64,000 bases of DNA, from positions 80,117,834 to 80,181,833 of the forward strand of contig NC_065538.1 in the NCBI RefSeq assembly GCF_932294415.1. Direction: 5' to 3'. This DNA comes from Quercus robur. Lineage: Eukaryota; Streptophyta; Magnoliopsida; Fagales; Fagaceae. A model generated the notes under the pieces. That model was given only the letters and a program-made list of their open reading frames with translations. It was not told the origin of the DNA and did no database searches. Shown piece after piece: positions 21,501-31,913 of this stretch. The position numbers and the translations under genes are program-made. Every line of letters starts with the position of its first letter. Position 1 is the stretch's first letter.

Positions 21501-22225
21501 AGAACGTGCGGAGCTTTGTCTGGAGATGTATCATATGCAGGTTTGGCATTCCTAGAGTCTTTGTCTCGGACAACGGGAGACAATTCGACAACGACCCCTT
21601 CCGGGATTTTTGCTCACAGTTAGGAATAAAGAACCACTACTCCTCCCCCGCCCACCCTCAAGCTAATGGACAGGTCGAAGTCACGAACCGATCCTTGCTC
21701 AAGATTATCAAGACTCGGCTCGAGGGGGCAAAGGGTATATAGCCCGAAGAATTGCCAAGTATACTATGGGCATACAGGACGACGGCAAGAACACCCACGG
21801 GAGAGACACCGTTCCGACTGACGTACGGAAGCGAAGCAGTTATCCCAGCCGAAGTTGGACTCACAAGCTACAGGGTGCACAACCATGATGAGAACAAAAA
21901 CGACGAGGCTATGCGACTACAGCTCGACCTAGTGGACGAGATCAGAGCAGCAGCAGAACAAAGGCTCGCCAGGTACCAGGACCGCATGGCCAAACACTAC
22001 AACTCTCGAGTCCGACATAGAGACTTCCAAGTTGGAGACCTTGTTCTTAGAAAGGTCATGGGTGCCGCTAGGGACCCTACTCAAGGGAAACTCGGCCCCA
22101 ATTGGGAAGGACCTTACCGAGTTACATCGTGGCAGAGAAAAGGTACTTACCACCTAGAGACATTGGAAGGACAGAAGCTACCACACCCATGGAACGCCGA
22201 ACACCTACGGAAGTATTACCAATAG
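18540..22225 (+). mobile_element. pol region of the Tat element
   Basis: The domains in order are: aspartic protease with VDNGSS (about 18592); reverse transcriptase from about 19300 with FIREVYYPDWLANVLMVKK, MPFGLKNA and the catalytic YVDD (19694-19705); a first RNase H (about 20050-20470); a second RNase H with YTDGSS, NNESEYEAL and HCDSQV (about 20515-20890), diagnostic for Tat; and integrase with a His2-Cys2 zinc site (about 21170-21310), a D-D-E core (GLDIMGPFP, SDNGRQF, NGQVEVTNR) and a C-terminal WEGPYRV box. The integrase has no chromodomain. In the family gag and pol are read as one long polyprotein. The copy is broken in a few places but every domain can be seen. Confidence 0.93.
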
Positions 22226-23130
22226 GAGCGACAGCATGAAGACCGACCTATTTTTGTTATTCCAGCAAACTTTAGTTTTACTCCTCGGATTTATCATTTA
22301 CTTCAGTTTTTTCTTTTCTTGCAACAAATACTTTTTAGCCCGAAGGGTAGGATTCGGTTTTAATTACTTTTATTTAAATGCATGCCAATAAGAGGAGTTT
22401 ATTCAGAAATTGCTGGAGTATTTATTCTTTCTACAGTTCACTAATCTCATATTCTAGGACGACTAAGTCCACAACACAAGGTCCTAAAAACTGACGGACC
22501 AGAAAGATGTCAAATGACATCAAGGCCAAGGCCAAGAAGCTGACGGTCCGAAAAGGCCAAAAGCTAAAAGGCTGACGGTTCAATAAGATGGAACAACCAT
22601 CATATGGACAAGGTCCTCAAAACTGACGGACCGAGAAAAAATATGTCAAAAGACATCAACGCCTAAAAACTGACGGACCAAAAAAAATGTCAAATGACAT
22701 CAAGGCCAAGGCCAAGAAGCTGACGGTCCGAAAAGGCCAAAAGCTAAAATGCTGACGGTCCAATAAGATGGAACAACCATCATATGGACAAGGTCCTCAA
22801 AACTGACGGACCGAGAAAAAAGATGTCAAAAGACATCGAACGCCTGAAAACCAACGGTCATAAAGCTGACGGGGTTTTCAACAGTTGAAAGAACTGACGT
22901 ATTCCAAGCAGACGGGAATTTTTAAAGAGATAAAAGCTACCGAAATGAAATACATGTGCAACTGTACATAAACGACAAAGGCACTTAAACATGGTTCGAA
23001 ATGAAATACATGTGCAAATGTACATAAACGACAAAGGCACTTAAACATGGTTTAAAACTACAACTGTTTAAAAATTACAACTGTTTTCCAAAAAAAAATT
23101 TAAAAGCAACAGTTTTATACATGGCTACAA
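22226..23130 (+). repeat. 3' untranslated region with tandem repeats
   Basis: A unit of about 180 bp is present twice in tandem (about 22483-22662 and 22663-22842). It contains CTGACGGACC, CTGACGGTCC and the dyad GATGTCA-aa-TGACATC. A second array follows: a 56-bp unit starting 'cgaaatgaaatacatgtgc' occurs at 22941-22996 and 22997-23052 with two or three differences. Tat/Ogre elements are known to carry tandem repeats here, which can seed satellite DNA. No protein is encoded. Confidence 0.88.
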
Positions 23131-25362
23131 TTAAGCAGCAGGAACGTCAGTAGGGTTGCCGTCAGCCTGATGATCTTCAACATCCACGATCACGGCTGGA
23201 GAATCAGAAGCTGTAGGGTTAGCGGCAGGCTGTGCCAGGACTACACTGCCGTCATGCTCCGGAGTAGGGCCAGGCTGAGGAGAGCCGTCGTCTCCATCAT
23301 CCATTGTGATCCCAGACAAGTCCAGCTCCGGGAAGGCTGACGCGACCTGTCGAAGGCAATCATCGAACCTAGTGCCGTAATACTGACCACATGAGTTGAT
23401 AAAAGACTGCGACGCTTTGAAGTCTCTAATCGCGTCAGTCCCCGCCGTCTGTAACTTCTCCTCCAGAACCGTCACTTCTCCTTGGAGCTTGTCGTTCTGG
23501 CCACTGATCGCCGTCAGTTTTTCCTTAACCTCCTGCAGCTCTTGGTTAAGGAGACGGACGGCTTCCTTGTACTGAGCCTGCTGATTCAACAGGTTCCTGT
23601 TGTGGCTACGAACTCGGTTGACGACCCCCTCCTTCGCCACACAACGGTCACGAAGGGCCTTGACACGAACCAAGGCCTAAAAGAACGTATCCGTCAGTTA
23701 AAAAGTACACCAAAACAAGATACGGCATGTTCAACCCAAAAATGTGAGAAACCTACCCTGGAGAGATCAAAGAGGGTCGACGCCCCTAAATCCTCCGTCC
23801 CCACTTGGTCACAGGGCTCCATGTTCGTCGGCTTTATCAGAGATTCAACCTCCCCGACGGCATATTCCTTGTGGGTTAGGAGACGGCACGGACCCTCGTT
23901 GACGGGACCAGTGGAAGTCATCACCCCCTTTCCCGCGCCATGGCCAGACTTCGGAGGGGACTTTTCCGTCAATGGTTCGTCTGCAGGAGTGACGGCAGTC
24001 TTTTTTGATGGACGGCCGTCACTCCCGTCAGGTTTCCTCTTCGCCACTTTGGCGACGGCCTTGGGGGTTGACGAGGCTTCCCCCCCTGCTTCCTTGGCCT
24101 TCCTCTCTTCCTTCTGACGGGCTGCGGCGGCCCGTATCCTTTGCTTTGCGGATTCCATCTCTACAACACAAAGAAAGACTGTTAGGAAAAGTGACGGAAA
24201 AAATTAAACTGACGGAAAATAAAAGTCTACTCACGACGGTGCGCAAACTCTTCCAACCTACGAGCTTCCGCTGACGGATCTGGACCCCCACAGTATAAGT
24301 GGAGGGTGTCAAGGGTGATCAAATCCCTGCACTTACGGTCTTCCAAAGGGATTTCGAGAATCCGTTGGATGAACTCCTTCTGCTCGTCAGTTATATGCGG
24401 ACGGGTATAAGCTGAAATAAATAAGAAGTGTTAGTACCATCACCTCAAAAAACGCACAAGCCTCATGGTTGACGGGATTAACTTGAATCCCTGACAAAGG
24501 CCCAGGTGTTGTCAAAGTAACCGCGGGCCATCGTCGCCCACTCCTCCTGACGGCAGACCCAGTCCGTCCCTTCAACAAAAAAATACCTACTCTTTCAGTT
24601 CCTATTTGAGTCTGGCATATCTGACACTAGCAGTAGCCCTTTCTCCCGGGCATTAAAGTGATACGTCCCCTTAGACGAGGCGATGTGGTGAGGCCTATAA
24701 CAATAAAAGAATTCTCCTAGGGTAAGCTGACGGTGTCCTCCACTAAGACTGCCCCATAGGATTTCAGCTCCTATAAAAGTCCTCCAGGCGTTTGGGGCAA
24801 CCTGGGTGACGGATATTCCAAGGAAGTCAGCTAGTTGACGGTGCAGAGCCGTCAACGGTAACCTCAAGCCCGCAGCAAACATGGCATCATACATGCCGAC
24901 GTCAGCTGTCCTCCCGGAGTAACACCTCTCACCCTCTCTAGGGAGACGGATGGGGATGTGGTCTGGGATTTGGTAACGAACCCACAACTCCCTAAAAACT
25001 TTACCACTCATCCCAGGCAAAAATTTGTTGACGGCCCAATCCTCAGGAAGAATGAAGGGACGGTTATCTCCAGGACCCTCCGAGGTTCCTTCACTAGATC
25101 TCTCATCCCCGTCACTATCCTCCCCGTCAACATCCATTCCATCCCCGTCATTTTCATCCCCTCTTCCCTCATCCTCATCTCCCTCGGCAAAACTCTCATC
25201 GCCGTCAGGAGATTGGGCTAACGACTCTCTCTCTGACGGGAGGGAGAAGTCTGACTCGTTTCCAGAACCAAAGGTTTCGTCGTAGCCCGCTCCTTCGCAG
25301 ACTGACGACTCATCACAAGACGCGTCACTCGACATCTGACTACCTACAAGTGACGGGCTCAA
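23131..25362 (-). mobile_element. Antisense extra ORF (aORF) of the Tat element
   Basis: This lies on the strand opposite to gag-pol, between pol and the 3' LTR, the position and direction of the aORFs described for Retand-like Tat elements. The first block (about 25362-24600) encodes a Ser/Asp/Glu-rich acidic start. It is followed by a domain resembling the Pfam family 'transposase (putative) gypsy type', with MYDAMFAAGLRLPL, FLGISVTQVAPNAWR and LTLGEFFYCYRPH. Later blocks (about 24160-23760 and 23680-23131) encode a basic KRKPDG...RPSKK stretch and a coiled coil (LLNQELQEVKEKL, NDKLQGEVTVLEEKL), ending ...DVPAA. Short gaps between blocks carry splice-like GT and AG steps, so the gene is probably spliced, as known for the family. 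The function of aORF proteins is unknown. Confidence 0.75.
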
Positions 25363-25760
25363 ACTAAGTACCTAGGCTGACGGCCTTACTAATGAGGCAA
25401 AAATAAAAAAGAAAAAGAAGGAAGGAGAGAGAAGATGAAAACTTACCGGTATGGAGGCCTTCTGGATGGCTCTAGAGACAGCAACGGATAAGCCGACGGA
25501 AGTGAAGCTGACGAAAGGTGGGCGACGATCTTTCTCTCCACAAGATCAGCAAGGTTGAAATAGTGAAAAATGACTGGAAAGCGCTGTTTATATATGGAAA
25601 AAATGGCGCGGAAGACGAAGCGACGTCTCGTCAGAAGTGAAGCCAATAGGAACGAGCCACCTGTCCAAGGCATTAAATGCACAAATCCACGCAAACGATA
25701 TTCCTGCCTCTTTTGAAAACAAACTCCATAACCCGTCAGTACAGAGTCTGACGGAGGTAT

Positions 25761-25775
25761 GGAGTAGGGGGCAAG
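25761..25775 (+). other. Polypurine tract of the Tat element
   Basis: GGAGTAGGGGGCAAG directly precedes the TG of the 3' LTR, the site where plus-strand synthesis is primed in LTR elements. It includes two non-purines, so it is slightly degenerate. Confidence 0.65.
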
Positions 25776-26401
25776 TGATGAGGATAAAATTATGCTGACA
25801 AAGGTGACGGGACAAACTTGACAAAGGTGACGGTACAGACCTGACAAGGGTGACGGGACATACTTGACAAGGGTGACGAGATGGTTTTGCCGTCAGCATT
25901 CCTTCAAGGCTGACGGTGACCTGAACTAAAAGAACTCCACATAGGGCCGAACATCCTGAAGTTGACGGGATAAGCGTAGACTGACGGGATAACATAAGCT
26001 GACGGCGTCAGTCTATGGAATGTTTGTTCTGCACGTTTACGTGTACAAGTAAATAACTTGCTCCCTACGTTTCATGAAACCTAAGGACTCCTATATGGAA
26101 AGAATCCCGTAAAATACGCCCAAGAAGACTCCTATAAGGAAAAGACTTCTACTCCAAGGAAAAGAGGGGCAGCCCTCGCTACTATAAAAACCCAAGCACC
26201 CTCACAAACCAAGGTACGCATAATTTACCCTCTCTAGCACTCTAGAGCAGTGAGAATATTTCTAACTTGACCTTCGGAGGGTGTTTGGCCGGTACCACAC
26301 CGGTACTCCCCGCTAGGTTATTCCTTTTCGTTGTGCAGGTGCCATTTGCGATCGTACGAGGAACGTGTGACTCACTGGTGGTATTATTTCCGGCATCATC
26401 A
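25776..26401 (+). repeat. 3' LTR of the Tat element
   Basis: Same 626-bp length and ends as the 5' LTR, with about five single-base differences. It is followed by AGAAA, the near-copy of the AGAAG before the 5' LTR. The leading 240 bp with all the TGACG cores appear identical between the two LTRs. Confidence 0.95.
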
Positions 26402-27150
26402 AGAAAAAACAAGATTTTATTGTTCTTTTTTTATTTATTTATTTATTTTTTTTTTTTTTTTATTATAATTATCTCTCTTGGACCCTTTATTCCTATAAGT
26501 ATGAGATAATAGGGAACAATGTATGCTATCATTCTCTGGTTTAGTTACTGAGCTAGATAGGGGTAAATGGTTTCTGATAGTATATATATTTTTGATAGAA
26601 TTATGTTATTGTTACTAGGTCCTCTACCGGATCACCCTCGTTGTCAAATGGCAAAATTGGGAGATCTTTGGGTGGAGAGGCGGTAGTTTCACAAAGTTGC
26701 TGATTTTCCTCAAACATGGGTGGTTAAAAGCCTGTTTAAAGTTGAATTGAAAGGATTTGAGATTTTGATGGAGGAAGGGGGCCTAACCTGAGAATTTACA
26801 AAAGAGGAAGATTCCATCTTCATTCTATTTTCTTGGGCAGAGATGGAGCATGGTGGCTCCTGAAACGTCTATAGGAGCTAATAACACTGGAATGATACTT
26901 GGATTTTTTTTTTTTTTTTTGGTTTGTTTGTTTGTTGATAAATGCTACCTGGGGTTCATTAGATCAAAAGGGAAGCTTTTCTGCACTTTTTTTGCTTGTG
27001 ACAAAGAAGCTTTAATGGAGAACTATATGAGATTGAATAATTGCATAATGTGTTGGGATGTCATGTTTTACTAGACTTGTCCAGGATTGAGGGTTGGAGA
27101 TGTTATGCTTGTTCCTGGGCCTTCTTTATTCCTCCAAAGTTAAAAGGGAT
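26402..27150. other. Noncoding remnant between LTR element and LINE fragment
   Basis: AT-rich sequence with T runs at 26444-26461 and 26906-26921. The stretch 26840-27150 may be degraded LINE sequence (it precedes the zf-RVT codons), but no motif is clear. Nothing here matches the missing middle of RDR2. Confidence 0.5.
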
Positions 27151-28150
27151 GAAGTAGAATGACTGTTGATTTCCTACTAAGAGCGGTGTTTTTGAGGTAA
27201 AATACTACTCCCTCCGTCCCACTTTGTTTGTCCTCTATTCTATTTTGGGATGTCCCAAAATATTGTCCTGTTTCTAAAAATAAAAATCATTAATTTACTA
27301 ATGTTCCTATTATACCCCTATTTTATTAATAATTCAATTTTTTGATAAATTTATTTAAGGGTAGTTTTGGAAATTTTTATATTTTTAAAAGGTAGACAAG
27401 ACAATAAATGATGTCTCCTTAAAAAGTTTGACTTTTCAAACAGGACAAACAAAGTGGGACGGAGGGAGTATTTTAAGGTCCTTTATAACAGATTTCCCCA
27501 CTTCTTTCCATGGAAAAGCATTTGGAGGAGAAGGGCCCCATAAGAGTAGATTTCTTTCACATGGACAACTATTAGAGGGAAGACTCTCAGTATGGATAAT
27601 AATCTTCAGAAGAGAAATATCTGCAGTGTACATATCAAATAGATATATTTGCGTTGTAGAGTAGTGTTGCATGTGTAAGAGAAGTGGGGAGTCCTTAGAT
27701 CAACTGCTCCTACATTGTGATTTTGCTTATAATCTATGGTCTTTGGTGTTTTGTTTGTTTGGACTCCATTGAGTTATGCTGAAATGGGTTATGGTCTGCT
27801 AGCTTATTGGAAACGGGTTCTGGTAGGCATCATAGTGCTGAATTGTAGAGGAGAGAGGGGAGGGTGGGGGGGGGGGGGGGGGTGGCAGTTTCCTTATTCA
27901 TTATGTGGACTGTCTGGAGAAAACACAGTCAACGTATATTCAAAAGGGTTGAAAGTTCGTTGTTGGAGATAAAATCATTGTATGTACATCCTTTGTATGA
28001 TTGGATGGCTGCTTTAAGTGGTCGCTCTTTTTCTAGTTGTATGTAACTTTCAATGATGTTTGTAGCCTCCCTACTACACTTCCTGTTTACATGGGGAACA
28101 TTTCCATTTTTCCTTTTCAATTACTTATCAAAAAAAAAAAAAAAGAAAAA
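27150..28150 (+). mobile_element. LINE 3' end fragment (L1 type), split by a MITE
   Basis: Before the MITE the frame gives a 'KSGVFEVKYY' zf-RVT start (about 27175-27207). After it come 'FHGKAFGG'-like and 'SRFLSHGQLLEGRLSVWI' strings, then '[21 protein letters not shown]'-type codons in shifted frames. Next are MWTVW (about 27903) and 'LYDWMAALSGRSFSS' (about 27990-28035), which match the C-terminal tail of plant L1 ORF2. An A-rich tail ends it at about 28128-28155. It is 5'-truncated and full of frame changes. A run of 18 G interrupts it at 27868. Confidence 0.75.
27208..27468. mobile_element. Stowaway-type MITE
   Basis: The 261-bp element has a perfect 27-bp terminal inverted repeat beginning CTCCCTCCGTCCCACTTTG, flanked by TA on both sides (27206-27207 and 27469-27470). 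CTCCCTCCGT ends with a TA target define Stowaway MITEs of the Tc1/mariner group. It is nested inside the LINE fragment, so it is younger than that fragment. It has no ORF. Confidence 0.96.
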
Positions 28151-28155
28151 AAAGA

Positions 28156-29484
28156 AAATTGGGCCAATTTATCTGTCAATGTTCTCCTTGCATTCAATAA
28201 AAGTATTGTGGTTTGTCTCAAATCTGTTGGGTGGTAGTCTCTGATATGTATGCTGAGATATTTCTTTTGTTTTGGGTTTTGTTGATGTTCTGACTTTGTC
28301 TGATTGTGTTTGCTGCTGTCTTGGTGTGCAATGTAGGAGAGAAGAAGTTTTTAATTTGGGATATTGTAGGTGAATCAGAAAGAGGTGCTATAAGTACACC
28401 TTCATTTCAATTTCCATTATTTTCCTTTTATTGAGTTTTCTGAAAGATGTATTGTCTAACCTTGCTAGATTGAGAATGTATGATCAATAGAGATTGAGAG
28501 TTTATTTATGTTATGGAATAAAGGATTATTGGGTTGATTCGGTTGAATGTGAACCCAATATAGATGATTGCAGTTGCTGCCAAAATCTTGTGTCACATTT
28601 TAGTGCTAAGCAAAATGTAGACTTTTGCATAATAATGCAGCCTATTCCTTCTGGTAATTCCCTGCCACCTTTGTTTCAAAAGATTTATGAAACAAGGTTG
28701 CTAGAGAAGACATGATTGCATATTAACTAGCTAATGATGCAGCCCCATATAAAGGGGAATGGCAATAAATGACGTGTTTAGCCAACCTCAAAGAGTTGAA
28801 TTAGATTTATTAATTTGAGACGACTTTAATTAATTTTATTAATAAATTGTAATTTATATTTATTTGAAAGTGAAGTTATAATTGAAGTTATTTCTTTCCT
28901 TTGTGATAGGAACTTCTGGATTTTTTTCCCTTTATTATTCTACTAAATAATGAATGCATCAGTAAATTACCTGAATGCTGTAACTGACAACCTATTGTCA
29001 AGATTCTCTATTAGGTTAACTTTATAGTTCCATAGGGGTGGAGACGATAGTGAGTTTAACTAAATTTATCTAGTTGATTAGGATTCAAGGATAGGTTTTT
29101 ATTAATGAATATTTAGAGCTTTTTATAAATAGAATATGTTTTGACTCTATTACAGATAGCATCACATATGAATTAGTAAAGTCATAATGCTCTTAATAAT
29201 GATTAAATTCCCTCTTAGGCCTTTAAGTTGGTAAAGTATCTGATATGATGCATGAACAATGGCAGCTGTATAACGAAGTATGTTGTACTCAACTTTGTAA
29301 TATCATTTGCTTGGGGTTGTTAAAGAGGGAATAAGTGGGAGATTGGGCGTTTGTAGCATACAACTCTTGGATGAAATTATCGTTTTTCAATAACTTTATC
29401 TCTTTTCTGACATTACTTTCTCTTGTTGATTGGTTTCTGGCTTTAGAATGCTTTGACTCAAAGTGTACTAATCTTCTCTCTCAG
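28156..29484. other. Intron-like remnant of the RDR2 relic
   Basis: AT-rich and ending in the pyrimidine-rich acceptor CTCTCTCAG at 29484, just before the RDR2 C-terminal exon. A 73-codon ORF at 28494-28715 shows no similarity I recognise and no RDR motif. No trace of the RDR2 central exons was found by eye in any frame. Confidence 0.5.
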
Positions 29485-31913
29485 CTCAAGTATGGGAAAA
29501 ATGTTGACCAATAGAGATGCATCTTTAAAGGTCTTAGAGATATTGAATGGATCAGATTCTAGAAACATTCTGGTAAAAATGCTGCTTCAAGGTTATGAGC
29601 CAAATCAGGAACCTTATCTCTCAATGATGCTTCAAGCACATTATGATAACCTCTTGTCTGATTTGAAAAGTAGATGTCGAATATTTGTCCCAAAGGGTCG
29701 GATCCTGGTTGGTTGCTTGGACGAAACCGGTATTTTAAATTATGGCCAAGTGTATGTCCGCATTACCATGTCAAAAGCAGAACTGCAATCTGGGGATCAG
29801 AGTTTCTTCCGGAAGGTGGATGAGACAACATGTATAATAGTAGGGAAGGTTGTTGTGACCAAAAACCCTTGTCTTCACCCAGGAGACATCAGAGTTCTTG
29901 AGGCTATCTATGTAGTGGAATTAGAGGAAAAGGGTCTGGTGGATTGCCTTATCTTCCCTCAGAATGGACAACGGTATACATCACATCTCTAGATTAATTG
30001 TTTTTTAATTTACATTTTTGGATTAGAGTCGGCAATTATCATGGCTGCACCAGATATGGTATGTTAGTGAAGTGCAATTATTAGAACCATTGCGTTGCTC
30101 AACCTTTATTTTACCACAACGATTTGACAAGATCATGAAAAACTCATCTTCCTACTTTGACCATTTCAGTTTACCTTCCTAAAGTATTTAGGTCCTCAGA
30201 TTGTTATATATCACAAGGATCAGGGTGACATATAGTTCTGGCATATGAACTGTAGAGTTTAAACTTGGGCATGTCCCTGTGTAGTGAAGTTAGTTAATTT
30301 CATATTATGGATATGTTAATATTCACTTGGTTTTATTGGGAACTCTGTATTCCTTTCCTCGTGGAGTTCTTCTTTGTTTATTATTTTTATTAAAGAAAGT
30401 TATTTGTTGGAAGGCTTTGCTGGGTTGAGCGGAGTTTACTACCATTTTTACTACATCCTTCATGTTTTCCTAGGCAATGCATTTACATTTGATGTCATTA
30501 GTGATTGCGACAATCTAATGCCTTTCTCACAGGGGCAATTTTACCTAGTATCCTGGTTAGCAACTACTCTTGAAACCCACTTTCCCTTGCCAGGAAAAGG
30601 AAATTTTCATTTCATTAGTGATTGTGACAATCTCTTGCCTCTCACAGGAGCAGTTTTACTTAGCATCTTGATTTGCAACTACTTATGAAACCCACTTTCC
30701 ATTACCAGGAAAAGAAAATTTTCATTTCATTCTGTCTAAACACCTGCCTGCATTTAACCTCTCATTCTTTTTAGTCACTTACCTGCACTGGGCAGTCATT
30801 TCCTACAACAATATCTTGAGCCATGTATTATTATAACAACACATAACAGGGCATGAAGGAATGGTTAGTTCTTAAACAGATAATAATTTTATCAAGAATT
30901 TGTGTCCACAGACCACATCCAAATGAATGCTCTGGTGGTGATCTTGATGGAGACCTGTACTTCATTAGCTGGGATAAAGATCTCATCCCCCATCAAACTG
31001 AGGCCCCAATGGACTACACAGGGAGACGACCTCGTATAATGGATCATGATGTGACATTAGAGGTATATTTTCTAAACTTAGTTTTACCCTATAGAGTTGA
31101 AATAGAAGTTCCAGTATATTTTTGTTATTTATTATTTGCTCTTCTCATTAGTCTGGGTGAACTTGCAGGAAATCCAAAAGTTTTTTTGTTGATTACATGA
31201 TCAATGATACTTTGGGTGCCATCTCAACTGCACATTTGGTTCATGCTGACCGTGAGCCAGATAATGCCCTAAGTAAAAAATGTCTAGAGTTGGCAAACCT
31301 TCACTCAATGGCCGTCAACTTTGCAAAGACTGGTGCACCAGCTGAAATGCCCAGGGTTTGGAAACCAAAGGAGTTTCCAGATTTCATGGAGAGGGTAGAC
31401 AAACCCATGTATACCTCCAACAATGTATTGGGCAAGCTCTACCGTGCCACTGTTGAATCAACCGTGCAAGAAAGGCCAAACTTGGTCCAGTTGGAGAAGT
31501 TTTCTAAAGAAACTTACGATAATGATCTTGAAGTGGATGGTTTTGAGGCCTTCCTTGAAATTGCAGAAAAACACAAAGACCAATATATAGAGAAAATGAC
31601 TAGCTTAATGAAATATTATTAAGCTGAGACTGAGGATGAAATGCTAACAGGTAATCTGCGGAAACGTGCTGCATATTTGCTTCGTGATAACAGGAGATAT
31701 GGTGATTTTAGGGATCGGATTTTGCTCTCAATGAAGAGGCTGCAAAATGAAACCAAAGAATGGTTTGAAATGAGTTGCAAACCGCATGAACGTCAGCAGA
31801 TGGCCTCAGCATGGTATCATGTTACTTATCACCCTACTTATTACCGGGAAGACTTTAATTGCTTGAGCTTTCCATGGATTGAAGGTGACTATTTGTTAAC
31901 ATTAAAAAATTGA
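29485..31913 (+). pseudogene. RDR2: RDR2-like RNA-dependent RNA polymerase, C-terminal remnant
   Basis: Three exons with good splice sites survive. Exon a (29485-29973) gives MGKMLTNRDASLKVLE, LVKMLLQGYEPNQEPYLSMML and GRILVGCLDETGIL. Exon b (30912-31062) holds the catalytic GGDLDGD loop, the DxDGD signature of cellular RNA polymerases of this type, with DLDGD intact. Exon c (31169-31913) gives STAHLVHADREPDNALS, KTGAPAEMPRVWKPKEFPDF and RDNRRYGDFRDR. Two lesions in exon c disable it: seven T instead of six at 31181-31187 (the FFVDYM codons), and an in-frame TAA at 31620-31622. Sequence order and wording match RDR2 rather than RDR1 or RDR6. With the middle ~500 residues missing and the Tat element upstream, no full protein is possible. 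Confidence 0.9.

Larger units (their letters stand above)
16305..26401 (+). mobile_element. Ty3/Gypsy LTR retrotransposon, Tat (Retand-like) lineage
   Basis: This 10.1 kb fossil has two LTRs of 626 bp each and a near-perfect 5-bp TSD. Order: 5' LTR, primer-binding site, gag, pol (protease, reverse transcriptase, two RNase H domains, integrase), 3' untranslated tandem repeats, antisense extra ORF, polypurine tract, 3' LTR. The second RNase H after the retroviral-type one, the DNGSS protease motif, the lack of a chromodomain and the antisense ORF before the 3' LTR are marks of the Tat lineage. gag-pol is broken in roughly five places, so the copy looks dead. The LTRs differ at about five sites by eye (0.8 percent, all transitions), so insertion is recent, of the order of a few hundred thousand to one or two million years depending on rate. 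Confidence 0.92.

Noticed and set aside
22483-22842. CRISPR-like direct repeats
   Set aside because: Only two long units in a plant retroelement UTR, no spacers and no cas genes.
23482-24117. 211-codon plus-strand frame in the Tat element
   Set aside because: Lies opposite the aORF; composition fits a shadow of the antisense coding strand.
28494-28715. 73-codon frame between LINE fragment and RDR2 C-terminal exons
   Set aside because: Considered as a missing RDR2 exon but no RDR2 motif matches; treated as intron sequence.
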